Below are positions 11,331 to 21,837 of a DNA stretch of 64,000 nt, piece after piece; the stretch's first letter is position 1, and every line of letters starts with the position of its first letter. A model generated the notes under the pieces. The model worked only from the letters and a program-made list of their open reading frames with translations. It searched no databases and had not been told where the DNA came from. This DNA comes from Carnegiea gigantea (taxonomy: Eukaryota > Streptophyta > Magnoliopsida > Caryophyllales > Cactaceae), in contig JAKOGI010000027.1 in NCBI GenBank assembly GCA_029747015.1, positions 1,458,001 to 1,522,000 on the forward strand, given 5' to 3'. The position numbers were made by a program, and so were the translations under genes.

Positions 11331-12813
11331 TAGGGGTGTTCATTAATCGGTCCAGGATCGGACCGGACCGGAGACCGAACCGGACCGGACCGAGGCTTTT
11401 CGGTCCGGTCCTCGGTCCTATCCCTTCCTGTTTTCGGTCTTCGGTCCGGTCCGGTCTAAGACCGGGTGGACCGGTTCGTGGACGGGACCGGAGCGAGTTT
11501 CATTGTTTTGTTTTTTTTTCCCCACGCCTGAATCAGTGAATCCCTAAAATCTAAATGCCTCGTTCTCGTTCTTCATTCGCAATCCCCTACCCTCGAGCCC
11601 TGCTGCTCCTCCTTCTCACCGGACACCGTTGTCCGTCGCCTTCTGCTGCCCTTCTCGGCTGTCGGCGCTCGGCGCTCGCTAGCCGGCGGTGAGGCGGTGC
11701 CCTTCTCGTCTCCTTCTTCCTGCTTGGTGGAGGTAAGCTTCTCTCGGTCTTCTTCTGCTCTTCTTCAGTTCCTGTTCTTCTACTTCGGCTCTTCTTCCGA
11801 TTTTGTGCTCATATGCTGACCTGTCTCCTGCTCTTCTTCTACTTCTCGTCTCCGATTTTCAGCTTCATGCTTGGATTCGTTCATTGTGTTAGTTAGGGTT
11901 GAAAATTGCAATTCTAGGGTTTCTGATTTTGTGAACTTGGTCTAGGGTTTTGTGAATTTGATGTGGTTAGTGGCTTCTGATTGTTCATTTGTGAATTTCT
12001 TCTATCAGAGTAAGTTTGTTTTTAAACTCAGTGATACCCTCTCCGAATTCTGTGATGGCCTTTTCGATCACTGCTATTTCTTGTTCATTTCCAAGCTTTC
12101 CCTATAAATGTAAAACTTGGTAGTATTATTCATATAGATGAATAAGAAAATCACAAATTCACAATCTATTATTAATGAACTCAAACACAACTTATTCCCG
12201 CCTGCCCCAAGAGGACAAAACCGTGAGGACAGGGATGGTGGTAGCGTCCCGCCTGCCCAAAGCGGACAATACCTCGATGGCGGGTGGTCGTGGGCTGTTA
12301 CAGTGGTATCAGAGCCATGGACCCGACCCGATGTGCCAGCGAGGACGCTGAGCCCCTGAGAGGGGGGTGGATGAAGGTATCCCACATCGGGAGTTGAGGA
12401 GAACGAACCACGCCTTATAAGCGTGGGGATACCTCAACCCATCGAGGTGCCTTTTGAGAGCAGGGATGGTGGTAGCGTCCCGCCTGCCCCAAGAGGACAA
12501 AACCGTGAGGGCAGGGATGGTGGTAGCGTCCCGCCTGCCCAAAGCGGACAATACCTCGATGGCGGGTGGTCGTGGGCTGTTACAGAAGCCGGGGATTCAA
12601 ATCTTATTGTCATTCCTGGGCACAAATTCACAATCTATCAGCAATGCAGCCACGGGACCGGTCTGGAGTCGGTCCGGTTCGGGTTCTGGCCGGTCTGGTC
12701 CAGTCTGGACCGACTCCATAACGGTCCGGTCCTCGGTCCACGATTTGCCAAATATTTGGTCCTCGGTCCAGCCGGTCCGGTCCGGTCCGGTCCTGGACCG
12801 ATGAACATCCCTA
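11331..12813. mobile_element. Non-autonomous hAT element with 8-bp TSD
   Basis: This 1483-bp element starts TAGGGGTGTTCAT, and the reverse complement of its end reads TAGGGATGTTCAT. Both ends are followed by CGGTCCAGGA and multiple CGGACC units (11345-11500 and 12650-12800). Perfect 8-bp target duplications GTATTCGG lie at 11323-11330 and 12814-12821. The interior at about 11550-12000 is GC-rich with TCTTCTGCTC-type sequence resembling a 5' leader, and has no transposase domain. A TRIM-like retroelement at 12196-12584 sits inside it. Trans-mobilisation by a hAT transposase is inferred. Confidence 0.88.
12196..12584 (+). mobile_element. TRIM-like LTR retroelement, 5' LTR half missing
   Basis: In order: a 107-bp partial LTR (12196-12302) ending CTGTTACA; a primer-binding site TGGTATCAGAGCCATGG at 12304-12320, complementary to initiator tRNA-Met; a short internal region; a polypurine tract at about 12355-12371; and a full 213-bp LTR (12372-12584) starting TGAAGG and also ending CTGTTACA. 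The 107 bp shared by the LTRs differ at about one position by eye, so the copy is young or was recently duplicated. Each LTR also holds a ~50-bp internal repeat (GGGATGGTGGTAGCGTCCCG units). There is no coding capacity. The block is bounded by an 18-nt direct repeat (12152-12169 and 12621-12638). Confidence 0.75.
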
Positions 12814-12821
12814 GTATTCGG

Positions 12822-13312
12822 TAAATTTAGTTGTTGGGTTAGCTGATTAGTGTAAAATGACATAAAATGATATTAATAATTTTCAAATTAGCTATTTAGT
12901 TAGTGAATAACTGTTTAGTTGTTGGGTTAAAATTGACTAATTAGAGTATTAATTTGATCAACACACTAAACACTACTCAAATCGTTGTTGCCGAATACAA
13001 CCTTAATTTAAGAAAAGTAAGTGTTGGATCACTTGGACCTACAGAATTAAGTGTCATTTAACAATATTGTAGAAAGAGGCGTCTATAAGACTCCAACTAT
13101 GTTGTTGGTGAGTGTGAAATAATTCGGGTGGAATGACTCATCTGACTGTAAGTCTTATCTGTTAAACTTGCATGGTGAATATATATATGGGTTACAAATT
13201 ATCCTTATAGCTAGAATCTTCTAATACACTCCTCAATATGTATGGGGCACCGAAAGGAAGATTGACTTCAAGAAAACAAAATGGTCTCAAAGACAACTCT
13301 TTAGTAAAAATG
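12822..13312. other. Intergenic DNA, nothing recognised
   Basis: AT-rich sequence with no coding signal. A short phrase near 13120 (TGGAATGACTCA) recurs loosely near 13795, but no element could be delimited. Confidence 0.4.
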
Positions 13313-13660
13313 TTACCTAATTAAACCCTGGCTAATATGTACATATCGAACAATAAGATCATCATGAGCAGTTTTCTCATGAACAAAATGGTAGTTAGGT
13401 ATGTGTTTGCTGCGGTCATGGTGTTTGCTGCGGTCATGATGAATGTGATTGACGATAAGGAAGGTAGCACTAACATTATCAAAAAGTACCTTAACAGGAG
13501 AAGAGAGAACCATGCCCAAATCCTATACAAGTATGCAAATCCATGTAGTTCCGATGATTGTGTATGTAATAACCCGTTGTTAAGCTTCAGTTGATGACTT
13601 GGAAACAATAAGTTACTTTTTGGAGCACTAGACATCTTATGCCCTCTGAAGCGAATGTCT
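13313..13660 (-). pseudogene. Ty1-copia RNase H remnant
   Basis: The minus-strand translation gives, in order, DLGMVLSSPVKVLFDNVSAT, then HHDRSKH, then YHFVHEKTAHDDLIVRYVHI. This is the C-terminal RNase H region of a Ty1-copia polyprotein, whose usual form is CDNxSAT...HDRSKHI...YHFVRE. The upstream part (near 13560-13660) is frameshifted, and no LTR, integrase or polymerase domain is adjacent. An 18-bp unit is tandemly duplicated (13405-13440), which doubles the HDRSK block. It is an old, non-functional fragment. Confidence 0.8.
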
Positions 13661-15130
13661 TTGTGCTTGGATTGTAAATGCTACAAAAGAACCTCCTCAA
13701 TTAACTTGCACAATAATCAATATAAGGACTTGAGATTCAAGGTAAAACCTCTGAATCAAAAATACTGTGATTCCATGCATATGGAGTAATCTGGGTTGAA
13801 TGACTCACTCAACTGGGAGTACTAATGTCTATATTTACGTAGAGAGAGATTCATTCATGATTCCGCAAATTCTTGGGACGTTGCTGTTGATGATGTGGGA
13901 TGAGAGAGCGGGTTTACGCGATGGCACGTGTGAAGCAGCTGACGTCCTCTTCCTCGTATGTTTTACCTGCAAAAAGGGCACCGCCGGGTTGTAATCTGGG
14001 GAATGCCTCTCCGACGGCCAAGTCAATGGAGAGTCCGAATAAAAGCTAAAAGCAGTAAAGAGAGAGACTGTAAGGAGTACGGAAAATTATGCCGGAGAGC
14101 CAATCCCCTTTTTCGAGGTATGTAGGTGAGTATTTACAGTTCATGTAGCAAAGGATAAAATGGTAATTTCGTGTTGGAGACTCTATAAATGGATTATTAG
14201 ACTGCTCGCTCCGCTTGGGCCCTTAGTTGGAGCCCAAGGATTCCACTAGGGCCCATTATGCCGGATTGGACTTGACCTATGATTAAGGCGTGTGGGTCAT
14301 CCCAGAAAAATCATATTTTTCGGATCAATTCAATATACATGAAAAGTTACAAAACTAATCTTATAGCTAGCCATAATCCTCTATTATTGAGACTTCAACT
14401 ATGTTATTTTCTGACACTGTCAAAAGATGTCACACACAAACACTATATACCCTGGACATTTACATATAAGAGTATCCTATTTTCATACCGTGTTTCTTGA
14501 ATATGGTATTCATATAAAACGGCTGGATATTTGCAGTAAGCTCTCCGATTTTATGGTCCCATGAAAGTTCCAGTGCATTAATGCTTCTTGGAAGAATATA
14601 TGCGCTCCTGCTCCTGCAGAAGCAAAAGGAAAATACATGCATGTGAACTTCACTTTTCTGCAGGCTAAATCTATCCATCAATTCCAGCAAAAATGCAGGA
14701 AACATGATGTAAGATTAAGTGGGAGACTGTTGCCCCAAGATACTATGCCCTGAAAATTTATTAGTTTGAGTTGGAAATATATCTAGTAGTTAACAGTATC
14801 ATCGAATTTAATTTGCATGAATGAAATTTACCTATTAAAGTATATATGTAATTAATTATGGGCTTTTAATTATTGGTTTAAATTTTTTGATTGAATTGAT
14901 GGTATTAAGATCCTTTTAAGTGAGAAGTCTCCTATTTGAAGCTTAGCAGCCTTTATACTGAACTATTATTTAAGGTATTTATTGAGGAAACTTTGCAGCA
15001 AATATATACGTTTCAAGCCAAATAACATCCATATGAGGGCATGTTAATTAGAGCATATAACTTATATTTTCAATCATCAATTAAAACTTTTAATTGAATT
15101 GATTCTTGAATATGATATAACCGACCAAAA
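13661..15130. other. Intergenic DNA, no supported gene
   Basis: Open frames at 13800-13994, 14279-14500 and 14460-14705 have no family features. The sequence is AT-rich and without clear repeat boundaries. Confidence 0.45.
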
Positions 15131-15408
15131 AGTTTATGAATTATCTCAAGCAAAAGCTTAAACTGATGGTTGAAAGTTCAAGAATAAGTATATGCTCTAA
15201 TACGCCCCCTCAACCAAATGCTCTTTGGGCTTGAAGCGTGACCGCTGCAAAGACCCCCTACCTTGCGTAATAAATCAATATGGGGCTGCTGAGATTCGAA
15301 GTTGAGATCTCTCGGTATAAAAAAGTTCTGATACCATACTTAGGAACCATCTCAACCAGACGATAAAGCTAATGGTTAAAAACCCAAGAATAGGTATACA
15401 CTCTAACA
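15131..15408 (-). mobile_element. Small TRIM-like element
   Basis: On the minus strand there are two similar ~72-bp ends. One (15408 back to 15337) begins TGTTAGAGTGTATACC, and the other (15202 back to 15131) begins TATTAGAGCATATACT. Just after the first lies TGGTATCAGAAC (complement of 15325-15336), which matches an initiator tRNA-Met primer-binding site. Just before the second lies GGTTGAGGGGGCG (complement of about 15202-15214), a polypurine tract. The order LTR, PBS, PPT, LTR in about 280 bp defines a TRIM. The LTRs are clearly diverged and no target duplication was found. Confidence 0.65.
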
Positions 15409-15653
15409 CAAAGAAACTGCTCATATAATTTTCCAAATTGTAACTAGCTATGTACTGTACTTAGTTACAAATTGTTAGAATGAAGATGCAATTTGCCTTC
15501 GCAAGAGCTGATGCTAGTAAGAAAGCAATGGACTGATAACTTTTGTAATTTTATATAGGGCCATGGTCGACTAGTTGCCTTCCCCACCTCTTTTAACTTT
15601 GTCTCTATTCACCATTTTTTTGTATCTCTTGCACCTCACGTGAATCAATGGCT

Positions 15654-15663
15654 GATATATATC
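15654..15663 (+). promoter_or_regulatory. Possible TATA box of the GATA gene
   Basis: GATATATATC lies about 145 bp upstream of the start codon at 15807. A pyrimidine-rich leader follows, with CT/TC runs at about 15748-15790. The transcription start was not determined. Confidence 0.35.
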
Positions 15664-15806
15664 ATCCTTCCCAAATCATAAAATTTCATCTTCATCATAT
15701 GTGTTTGATCTCCTTTTCATTCAAACTTTATCCCTAAATCATAAACTCCTCCTCCTCCCCCCCCCCTTCTCTCTCTCTCTCGCTCGCTCGGTGGATCGAA
15801 GCTAGT

Positions 15807-18248
15807 ATGAGTCCAGTCAACCTAAATCTACCACCCTCATCTTCATCTCCTATACCTGATTCCCCAGAGTTGAAGGATCAAGTGCTTCTGGGGCAAACAC
15901 ATGATGATCATGTATCATCTCAAATTTTGGATAGAAACCCTAGCTATTATTCTCATGAAAGCTCCTTGCCCATGGAATTGCCAACCCTTGCTCAAGATCT
16001 TAAGGCAAGTTCTTATTCATTTTTACTTTCCAGATGATCATGTGATCTTTTTACTTTCAAGATGATCATGTAATCTTTTTGCTCAATATAGTCTTTTATT
16101 TAATTTCTAATAGTACTTATTAACCAATATAAGCAGTATGTTCAAAGTTAATTGTTGTACTCCAGTGTAGTTATTATTGGTTATTCTAATATTATAAATA
16201 ATGTTGATATCTTAGATTTGTAAATATATATTTGGGTATTTTCTTTATTGTTTATTAATAAAATTCACTTTCCAACAAAAAAGCAAAAAAAATTACGCTT
16301 TTTATGATTATTTTTTTTCTCTTTTCTGTCTGATAAACTATAAATACATGTCCTGATAAAGTTCACCATATATTATTCTGATTTGGGTGCTTTCTTCTAT
16401 GTCTAATTGATATTAATTCATATGTATATATGTTGATCATGATTTATGCAGGTTGAGAGTGCTTTATTCCATGGAAAATCAAATGATCTTGGCCAATTAT
16501 TGCCATCATCATCATCATCATCATCTTGCCCCCAAAACAATGGAGATGATGGTGGATTTAACCATGGTTATAAGCCAATGTCCAATCATGAAGAATTGGG
16601 GGACAAAATTGTAATTGACATCATGAACAACAGTGATCACAAGAACTCCAAGAAATGGAAGCCTTCCAAGGTGAGGATAATGCAAAAGATGATGGGTATA
16701 CCTAAACACCTTCATAAGGGAGGAGATCATCATAACAATCTACAAAACAATCTCGAGCAAGGCCAACACAACCTATGCAAGAACAACAACAATAACAACA
16801 ACAGTAATGGTGCGACAAGAGTGTGTTCTGATTGTCGCACCACCACAACCCCACTTTGGAGAAGTGGACCTCAAGGCCCTAAGGTAGTTAATTACGCTGT
16901 TTCCTATCCTTAATTTGATTAGATTTTTTATTAATTATATATCAGCCTAAAATTACCAACATAAATTAAAGTAACCAATATCCTTAAATCTCGCCTAAGG
17001 GAGCTATAGAGAGGTCATACGACTTGAGATATTATCTCAAACTGCAATGAATTTGGTTCAACTATACTGCAAGATAAATTTGGAAAATCAATCACTTAAT
17101 TCTCTGATATTCCACAGTGACACTATTTGTAGATTTTATAGGGCGATAAATGGCTGTATGCTTACTTAGCACGATCACAACTTGTATGTATTAGCTTCAT
17201 TTGATAACTTAATTGTTTTGAGAATCATATATAATCCATTTTACTTCTATGGGGACATGTATGACTATCGTTTCACAAAGCCTTTCACTTGTAGTCTTGT
17301 GTTTGATGGCATATGAATATATAGGCCAAAAGCCATACAATCAATTATAAAGTAGCTAGTCATGCACTGTATTCTATATGTTGTCATTTCCGGTGTCATT
17401 TTGCTACTCACATGTGGATGGGACTTAAGTGAATGTGCTCAATTGAAGAAATAAATTACTTTAGTTATGTGTGTATTCCATTGCCTAAACATTAGTCTTA
17501 ATTTTGAATTTAGTAGTGAGTTGTCATATTAGCTAACAATTCCAGTCATTTGACATGTCTTTGATTTGCCTCCATAAAGTCTTACATAAATTCACGTTTC
17601 ATTAGAGTAATTTGAAAACCATAACCTATATTTTAGAAAGAAACATATAGGAACATCTGTTTACCTTTTTGATTTTAAAAATTGCCCTAAAAAAAATCAA
17701 TATTCTGTAAAAGAGTGTTAGTTAGATAGTACTATTAAGAGTTAGAAAAAGTTCAGAATTATACCGCTCTGTGGTTAAATAGACATTTTAATGATCCATT
17801 ATTATGTAAGAAATTAAGTAGAACAAGTAGTATATACATGTAATCTAATGGAATAAATGCATATTTGATGCAGTCTCTTTGCAATGCTTGTGGCATAAGA
17901 CAAAGGAAAGCGAGAAGAGCAGCAATGGCAGCGGCAGCAGCAACAACAGGATTTTTCGTGGACAATAGAACTTTACCACCAATTGCACCTACCAAATCAT
18001 CAAAACATAAGGTTCATGAAAAGATGAGAGAAAAAGAAGTAGATAATCATCTTCAAAGCCATCCATTGCCACTCAAGAAAAGAGGCAAAACAATTGATGT
18101 TGATAAGTGTGGGTTTAGCTCAAGCAATAACAAGGATTATGTTACATCTAATTACTATTATTCCAAGAAAAGAGCCTATCCGCGCGATGAAGAAGAAGGA
18201 GCCATTTTATTAATGGCCCTCTCTTGTAGCCTGGCTTGCTCTTCATAG
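15807..18248 (+). CDS. B-class GATA transcription factor (GNC/CGA1-like), 334 aa
   Basis: Exons are 15807-16004, 16452-16883 and 17874-18248. All junctions are phase 0 and give 334 residues. The protein has a Ser/Pro-rich N-terminus and a basic KWKPSKVRIMQKMM block resembling the conserved motif upstream of the finger in GNC-type factors. A single CX2CX18CX2C zinc finger follows (C191, C194, C213, C216), with NACGIRQRKARRAA. The C-terminus ends ILLMALSC, the LLM motif of B-class GATA factors. The finger is split by intron 2 (990 nt) between GPK and SLCNAC. Relatives in Arabidopsis are nuclear regulators of chloroplast development, greening and hormone responses; that role is inferred here. 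Intron 1 appears to start with GC (AAG|GCAAGT), since the nearby GT would break the frame. His, Asn and Ser runs (for example TCA repeats near 16506) make length variation likely. Confidence 0.92.
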
Positions 18249-18882
18249 CCAATGTGCAAGAATTCATATTGCATCTCTAGTTACATTATATTCTGCCCTT
18301 TGTTTTAATAATAATTTCCTTGTATTCTTTTTGCTCAAATTGAAGCTAAAGAGTTAGAGAAGGGGGAAAAAAATTAGGGAACTGTAGGAATTTAGTCTAC
18401 ACTTTTACTTAGGCATAGAGGGAAAGTATTTTGAGCATGTGTGCGTGCGTGTGTGTTTTTTTTTTTTTAAAAAAAAAACTAGCTTCCTAGCTAGGAATAT
18501 GAGAGTGATCAAGTTTTGAATGTAGTAGACTAGTAAGTTCAACATTTATTCACTTTTATGCAAGAGAATTATGATGGTGATCATGAACAAGCAAGACTGC
18601 TATCACTTGGTTACTTGTTCTTGTCTTATAAGTTAATTTTTGCTCTGTGCAACGTAGTTTACTTGTGATAGCAGTCTTGCTTGTGCTACTATTAACTTTC
18701 ATGGTTTCCACGACACTATATAGTTCTGGTTTGTGCATCCTGCCTACACCTGCACTTACAGTTTGTTGGTTCATTGGCCTCTTCAATAACAGCTCATTGG
18801 AAAAAGTACAATCGCAATTAAGTAAATCTACATCTTATCACTAATTCATTCTCCAGCTATAGATAAATACAATTCTTAAGAG

Positions 18883-18885
<3 letters not shown>
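18249..18885. other. 3' flank of the GATA gene
   Basis: Contains the likely 3' UTR (AATAAT words near 18305), a T/A run at about 18457-18478 and a 20-bp inverted repeat (listed separately). The open frames at 18556-18786 (minus) and 18647-18844 (plus) overlap that repeat and have no domain features. Confidence 0.45.
18587..18684. repeat. Perfect 20-bp inverted repeat, ~58-nt loop
   Basis: ACAAGCAAGACTGCTATCAC at 18587-18606 is the exact reverse complement of 18665-18684. A transcript would form a stem-loop. It lies about 340 bp past the GATA stop codon. It could be a MITE remnant or a small-RNA hairpin; nothing in the sequence decides between these. Confidence 0.75.
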
Positions 18886-18925
<40 letters not shown>

Positions 18926-18942
18926 ATATATATATATATATT
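18886..18942. repeat. (CT)n(TA)n compound microsatellite
   Basis: About 17 CT units (18886-18919) followed by a TA run (about 18924-18942). Likely polymorphic. Confidence 0.95.
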
Positions 18943-20470
18943 AAACAAGGGTAAATAGTTATGTTGTAGCTGGTAGACTCCTCTTTTCACAAGAGTCATC
19001 CAATTATATAATCCACTGAAGTCGACCGAAGAGGAGGGGAAAAACAAACATCTGAAAAGAATGTGGTTGTAGTCGAATGCCCAAAGTTGGATAGTTAATC
19101 TGCTACTATATTTGCCTCCCGCAGTATATGACTGATGATGAATTGGATACCTTGGTTCAACCAAGAGGAACATCTTCGATAATGTTGGAAATTTGCCAAG
19201 GGATATGAATATTTCCTCTCGACATTTGAATTACAATTTGGTTGCCGCCTTCAATGATAATTTTGCTGAAGCCTGCTTGAATTGTTGAATTGACTCCATC
19301 TATAGTGTTCTAGCTTCTGCAACAAGAATTGAAGTGTGCCCATAATATGTTTGCTCCAACTTTTAGTAATTAGCCCGTCCAATCGCGTAGGGCATAGCCG
19401 CCTGTCGTTGAAGAGTTGTTTAGTGATTCGTCAAAGTTGATTTTGATGATCCTGAGAAGGGAGGGTTCCACCTCACTAATTGAATTCTGGTAGAAGGGGG
19501 AAAGAAAACCCCCTAGAGTAGTGATCAATCAACACATAAGTTTGGATTCTCTATTAGGGGCTTGCCCTTTTTTGGCTTATATTAAGCAAGCTATAGGATT
19601 AAATTTTTGATAATTAAAAACCATCATGTTTCTAGATTTCCAAATGCTCCATAGAAGAAAAGAGATGTTTTGGAGTATCTTTGGGTTATGAGAGAGTTTA
19701 GCTCTATATAGATTAGGGATAGCAATGAAACATATACCCATTTAAAACTCGCAAAACTCGCCATATTTAAAATCCAAGTGGATAGTGAAAATGAGTTTTA
19801 AATGGGTATGGGGTGGGTATTGGAAAATGGGTACGAGTATGGGTATAGCTCGCACCCGCTCCATACCCGCACCCTACCCATACCCGTTTTTATAATAAAA
19901 TAAAAAAATTTATTTTTGTTTAACATTTTTCCGGTTTAAGTCCAATCCAAATCCTTCTAATAAAAAATTAGTCAATAATATATTTAATTTCACATTTCTA
20001 AATAATATATTCTCAAAATATCACAACTTTACAATCTTATAATGGCAAAAATATATATTGTACTTGGAAATGAGTTGCATATGGGTATTAATTTTCATTC
20101 TCTATGTGAATCCAAATAAAACCTGCAAACCCACAAGAACCGATGGCTATGGATATGGGTTTTATTTTTTAATATCCGATGGGAACAGGTATGGGTACGA
20201 GTACCATTTTTGAAAACCGGTATGGGTGAGATTAGGGCTCAACCTGCCCTGCACCTGTCCCATTGTCATCCTCAATGTAGATATTGGAGCATGTCTTGGC
20301 AGCGAGTAGGTGAAACATCAGTCCAAACCACTGATGCTTGTTTGCTAGATCCCATACTTTTTGAACCGCATGACAATCAATAAATGTATATTTATGTTGA
20401 CTTGATGTCATCCAGGCACAGTTGATACGAGGAACTATGATATCTAAAACTGTCTCTAAGAAAGGTTACC
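18943..20470 (-). pseudogene. LINE remnant (zf-RVT and RNase H), split by a hAT MITE
   Basis: Read on the minus strand, the part at about 20470-20275 gives CHAVQKVWDLANKHQWFGLM, like the zinc-binding region after the reverse transcriptase of plant LINEs. The reading resumes beyond the MITE (19714-20274) with FLLWSIWKSRNMMVFNYQKF at about 19680-19600, then an RNase H-like domain. That domain has NAEARTL-like and QAGFSKIIIEGGNQIVIQM segments at about 19330-19220 and NIHIPWQISNIIEDV at about 19215-19170. Stops and frameshifts occur throughout. This resembles the C-terminal end of an L1-type ORF2. No reverse transcriptase core was found. Confidence 0.75.
19714..20274. mobile_element. hAT MITE with 8-bp TSD (1 mismatch), nested in a LINE
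   Basis: The 561-bp segment starts TAGGGATAGCAATG and ends CATTGTCATCCTCA, imperfect inverted repeats. Flanks are ATATAGAT (19706-19713) and ATGTAGAT (20275-20282), an 8-bp duplication with one difference. Subterminal CCCATAC/GTATGGG clusters match those of the element at 6518-7236, so the two are probably one family. The LINE reading frame continues on either side, which makes the order of insertion clear. Confidence 0.8.
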
Positions 20471-21837
20471 ATATCTTGCTTCTTTTTTTTTTTTTTTTCC
20501 TTTTTAAACCATAACTTGCTTCTTAACTTTCCAAAAGTTCCTGCTTTTTTTTTAAAAAAGTGAAAATATGATGGGTTATTCATGACGGTTGAATATTGGG
20601 TCACCATCCAGAGGCCATGAACCTGGGCCTTTCTAACGAGGCCACCTCATGACTTGGGCCCATGTTTCAGCACAGATTAACTGCAGTCCTTTCGTTAGTG
20701 TCTTAATTCAATTGGCTTCAACCATCAATAATAATCCCGGTACCAAATTTCACACGACACACTTCGGTCTGTGCTGCTCTTTTTACCCAGGAATAAGCCC
20801 TTTGACACAACCCCCATTCATTCCTCCATTAATTACATCACTTTACAATTCTTTTTCAACTGAAACAATACATCAAAATTTTCAAATATATATATATATA
20901 TATATATGCATGTATGTATGTATTATGTATAAATAAAATCAATAAAACTTCTCAGTAAATACTTTGTCACAAAAAGACTCTCAAAATATAAGATCGCAAT
21001 AAAGAGGAAAAAAATAATCAATTTTATATATGTATGATTCAAATAAAAGAATATTAAATGAATTAATAACAATTTGTTTTTTAAATTTCTGTTTTCATAA
21101 TTAAACAGGTCATGTATTTGAATGTGCATCATCATATTAAAAACGAATATCATTGCCATGTTCTATATGGGTCACCGATCACTCACACAATCACCAGCCA
21201 CTACATCTTCGGATGAAAAGTCAATGGAGTAGGCCATGAAAATTGAAGAATTACATTTTTTGAGACGGACCTCTTATTTCCCAAACTTGAGGAATTCGTG
21301 CCCTCAACACAGAGGCTAGTGATTGTCCTGAAGTGGAGTGGGATAATTGTGGAGCATGACAGCAAAAAAAATTTGCAAAAATAGGGTTATCTAGTGCATA
21401 CTAGTATTCGTTACATTCTTCTATTTATTTCTTGTTGTAAGCATTCGACTAATGAAGATTGAATTCTCCAACTTACAAGCAATACATAAATGATAAGATT
21501 ATGGATTTTGTAAATTTCTTTCTCACTCCATATGTGAGCATTTAAATGACAACAGTATAGCAAGCTGTAAAGTGAATCCTACATCACTAATTTACTATAT
21601 GAAAGGCTCGAGTTTTGTTTGTGCCTCGTGTATCTTGTGTCACGGGGCCATTATCCTCTCCCCAAAAGGCCGGTCTGATGGGGTGTGTAGCGCCACCGCC
21701 TATAAACTTAGGACCCTCCAATCACTTTTCTGATGTGGGACTCTAGTCCGTGACATTTGGCTCTGAATGATCCAAAGAAAATACCAGAACTCGTCCCACC
21801 CCTCCTTCACGTCCATTGAGGAAATCGAAACATTAAG
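20471..21837. other. Intergenic DNA with an (AT)n tract
   Basis: No gene was recognised. A TA/TATG microsatellite lies at about 20885-20928. Open frames at 20392-20607, 20649-20936, 20923-21159 and 21700-21894 lack domain features. Confidence 0.45.

Noticed and set aside
12304..12320. Possible tRNA gene relic because of the TGGTATCAGAGC sequence
   Set aside because: It is better explained as a primer-binding site next to an LTR end CTGTTACA.
11321..12863. Several Arg/Pro/Gly-rich frames on both strands
   Set aside because: All lie in the hAT ends or the TRIM repeats and change frame with each repeat unit.
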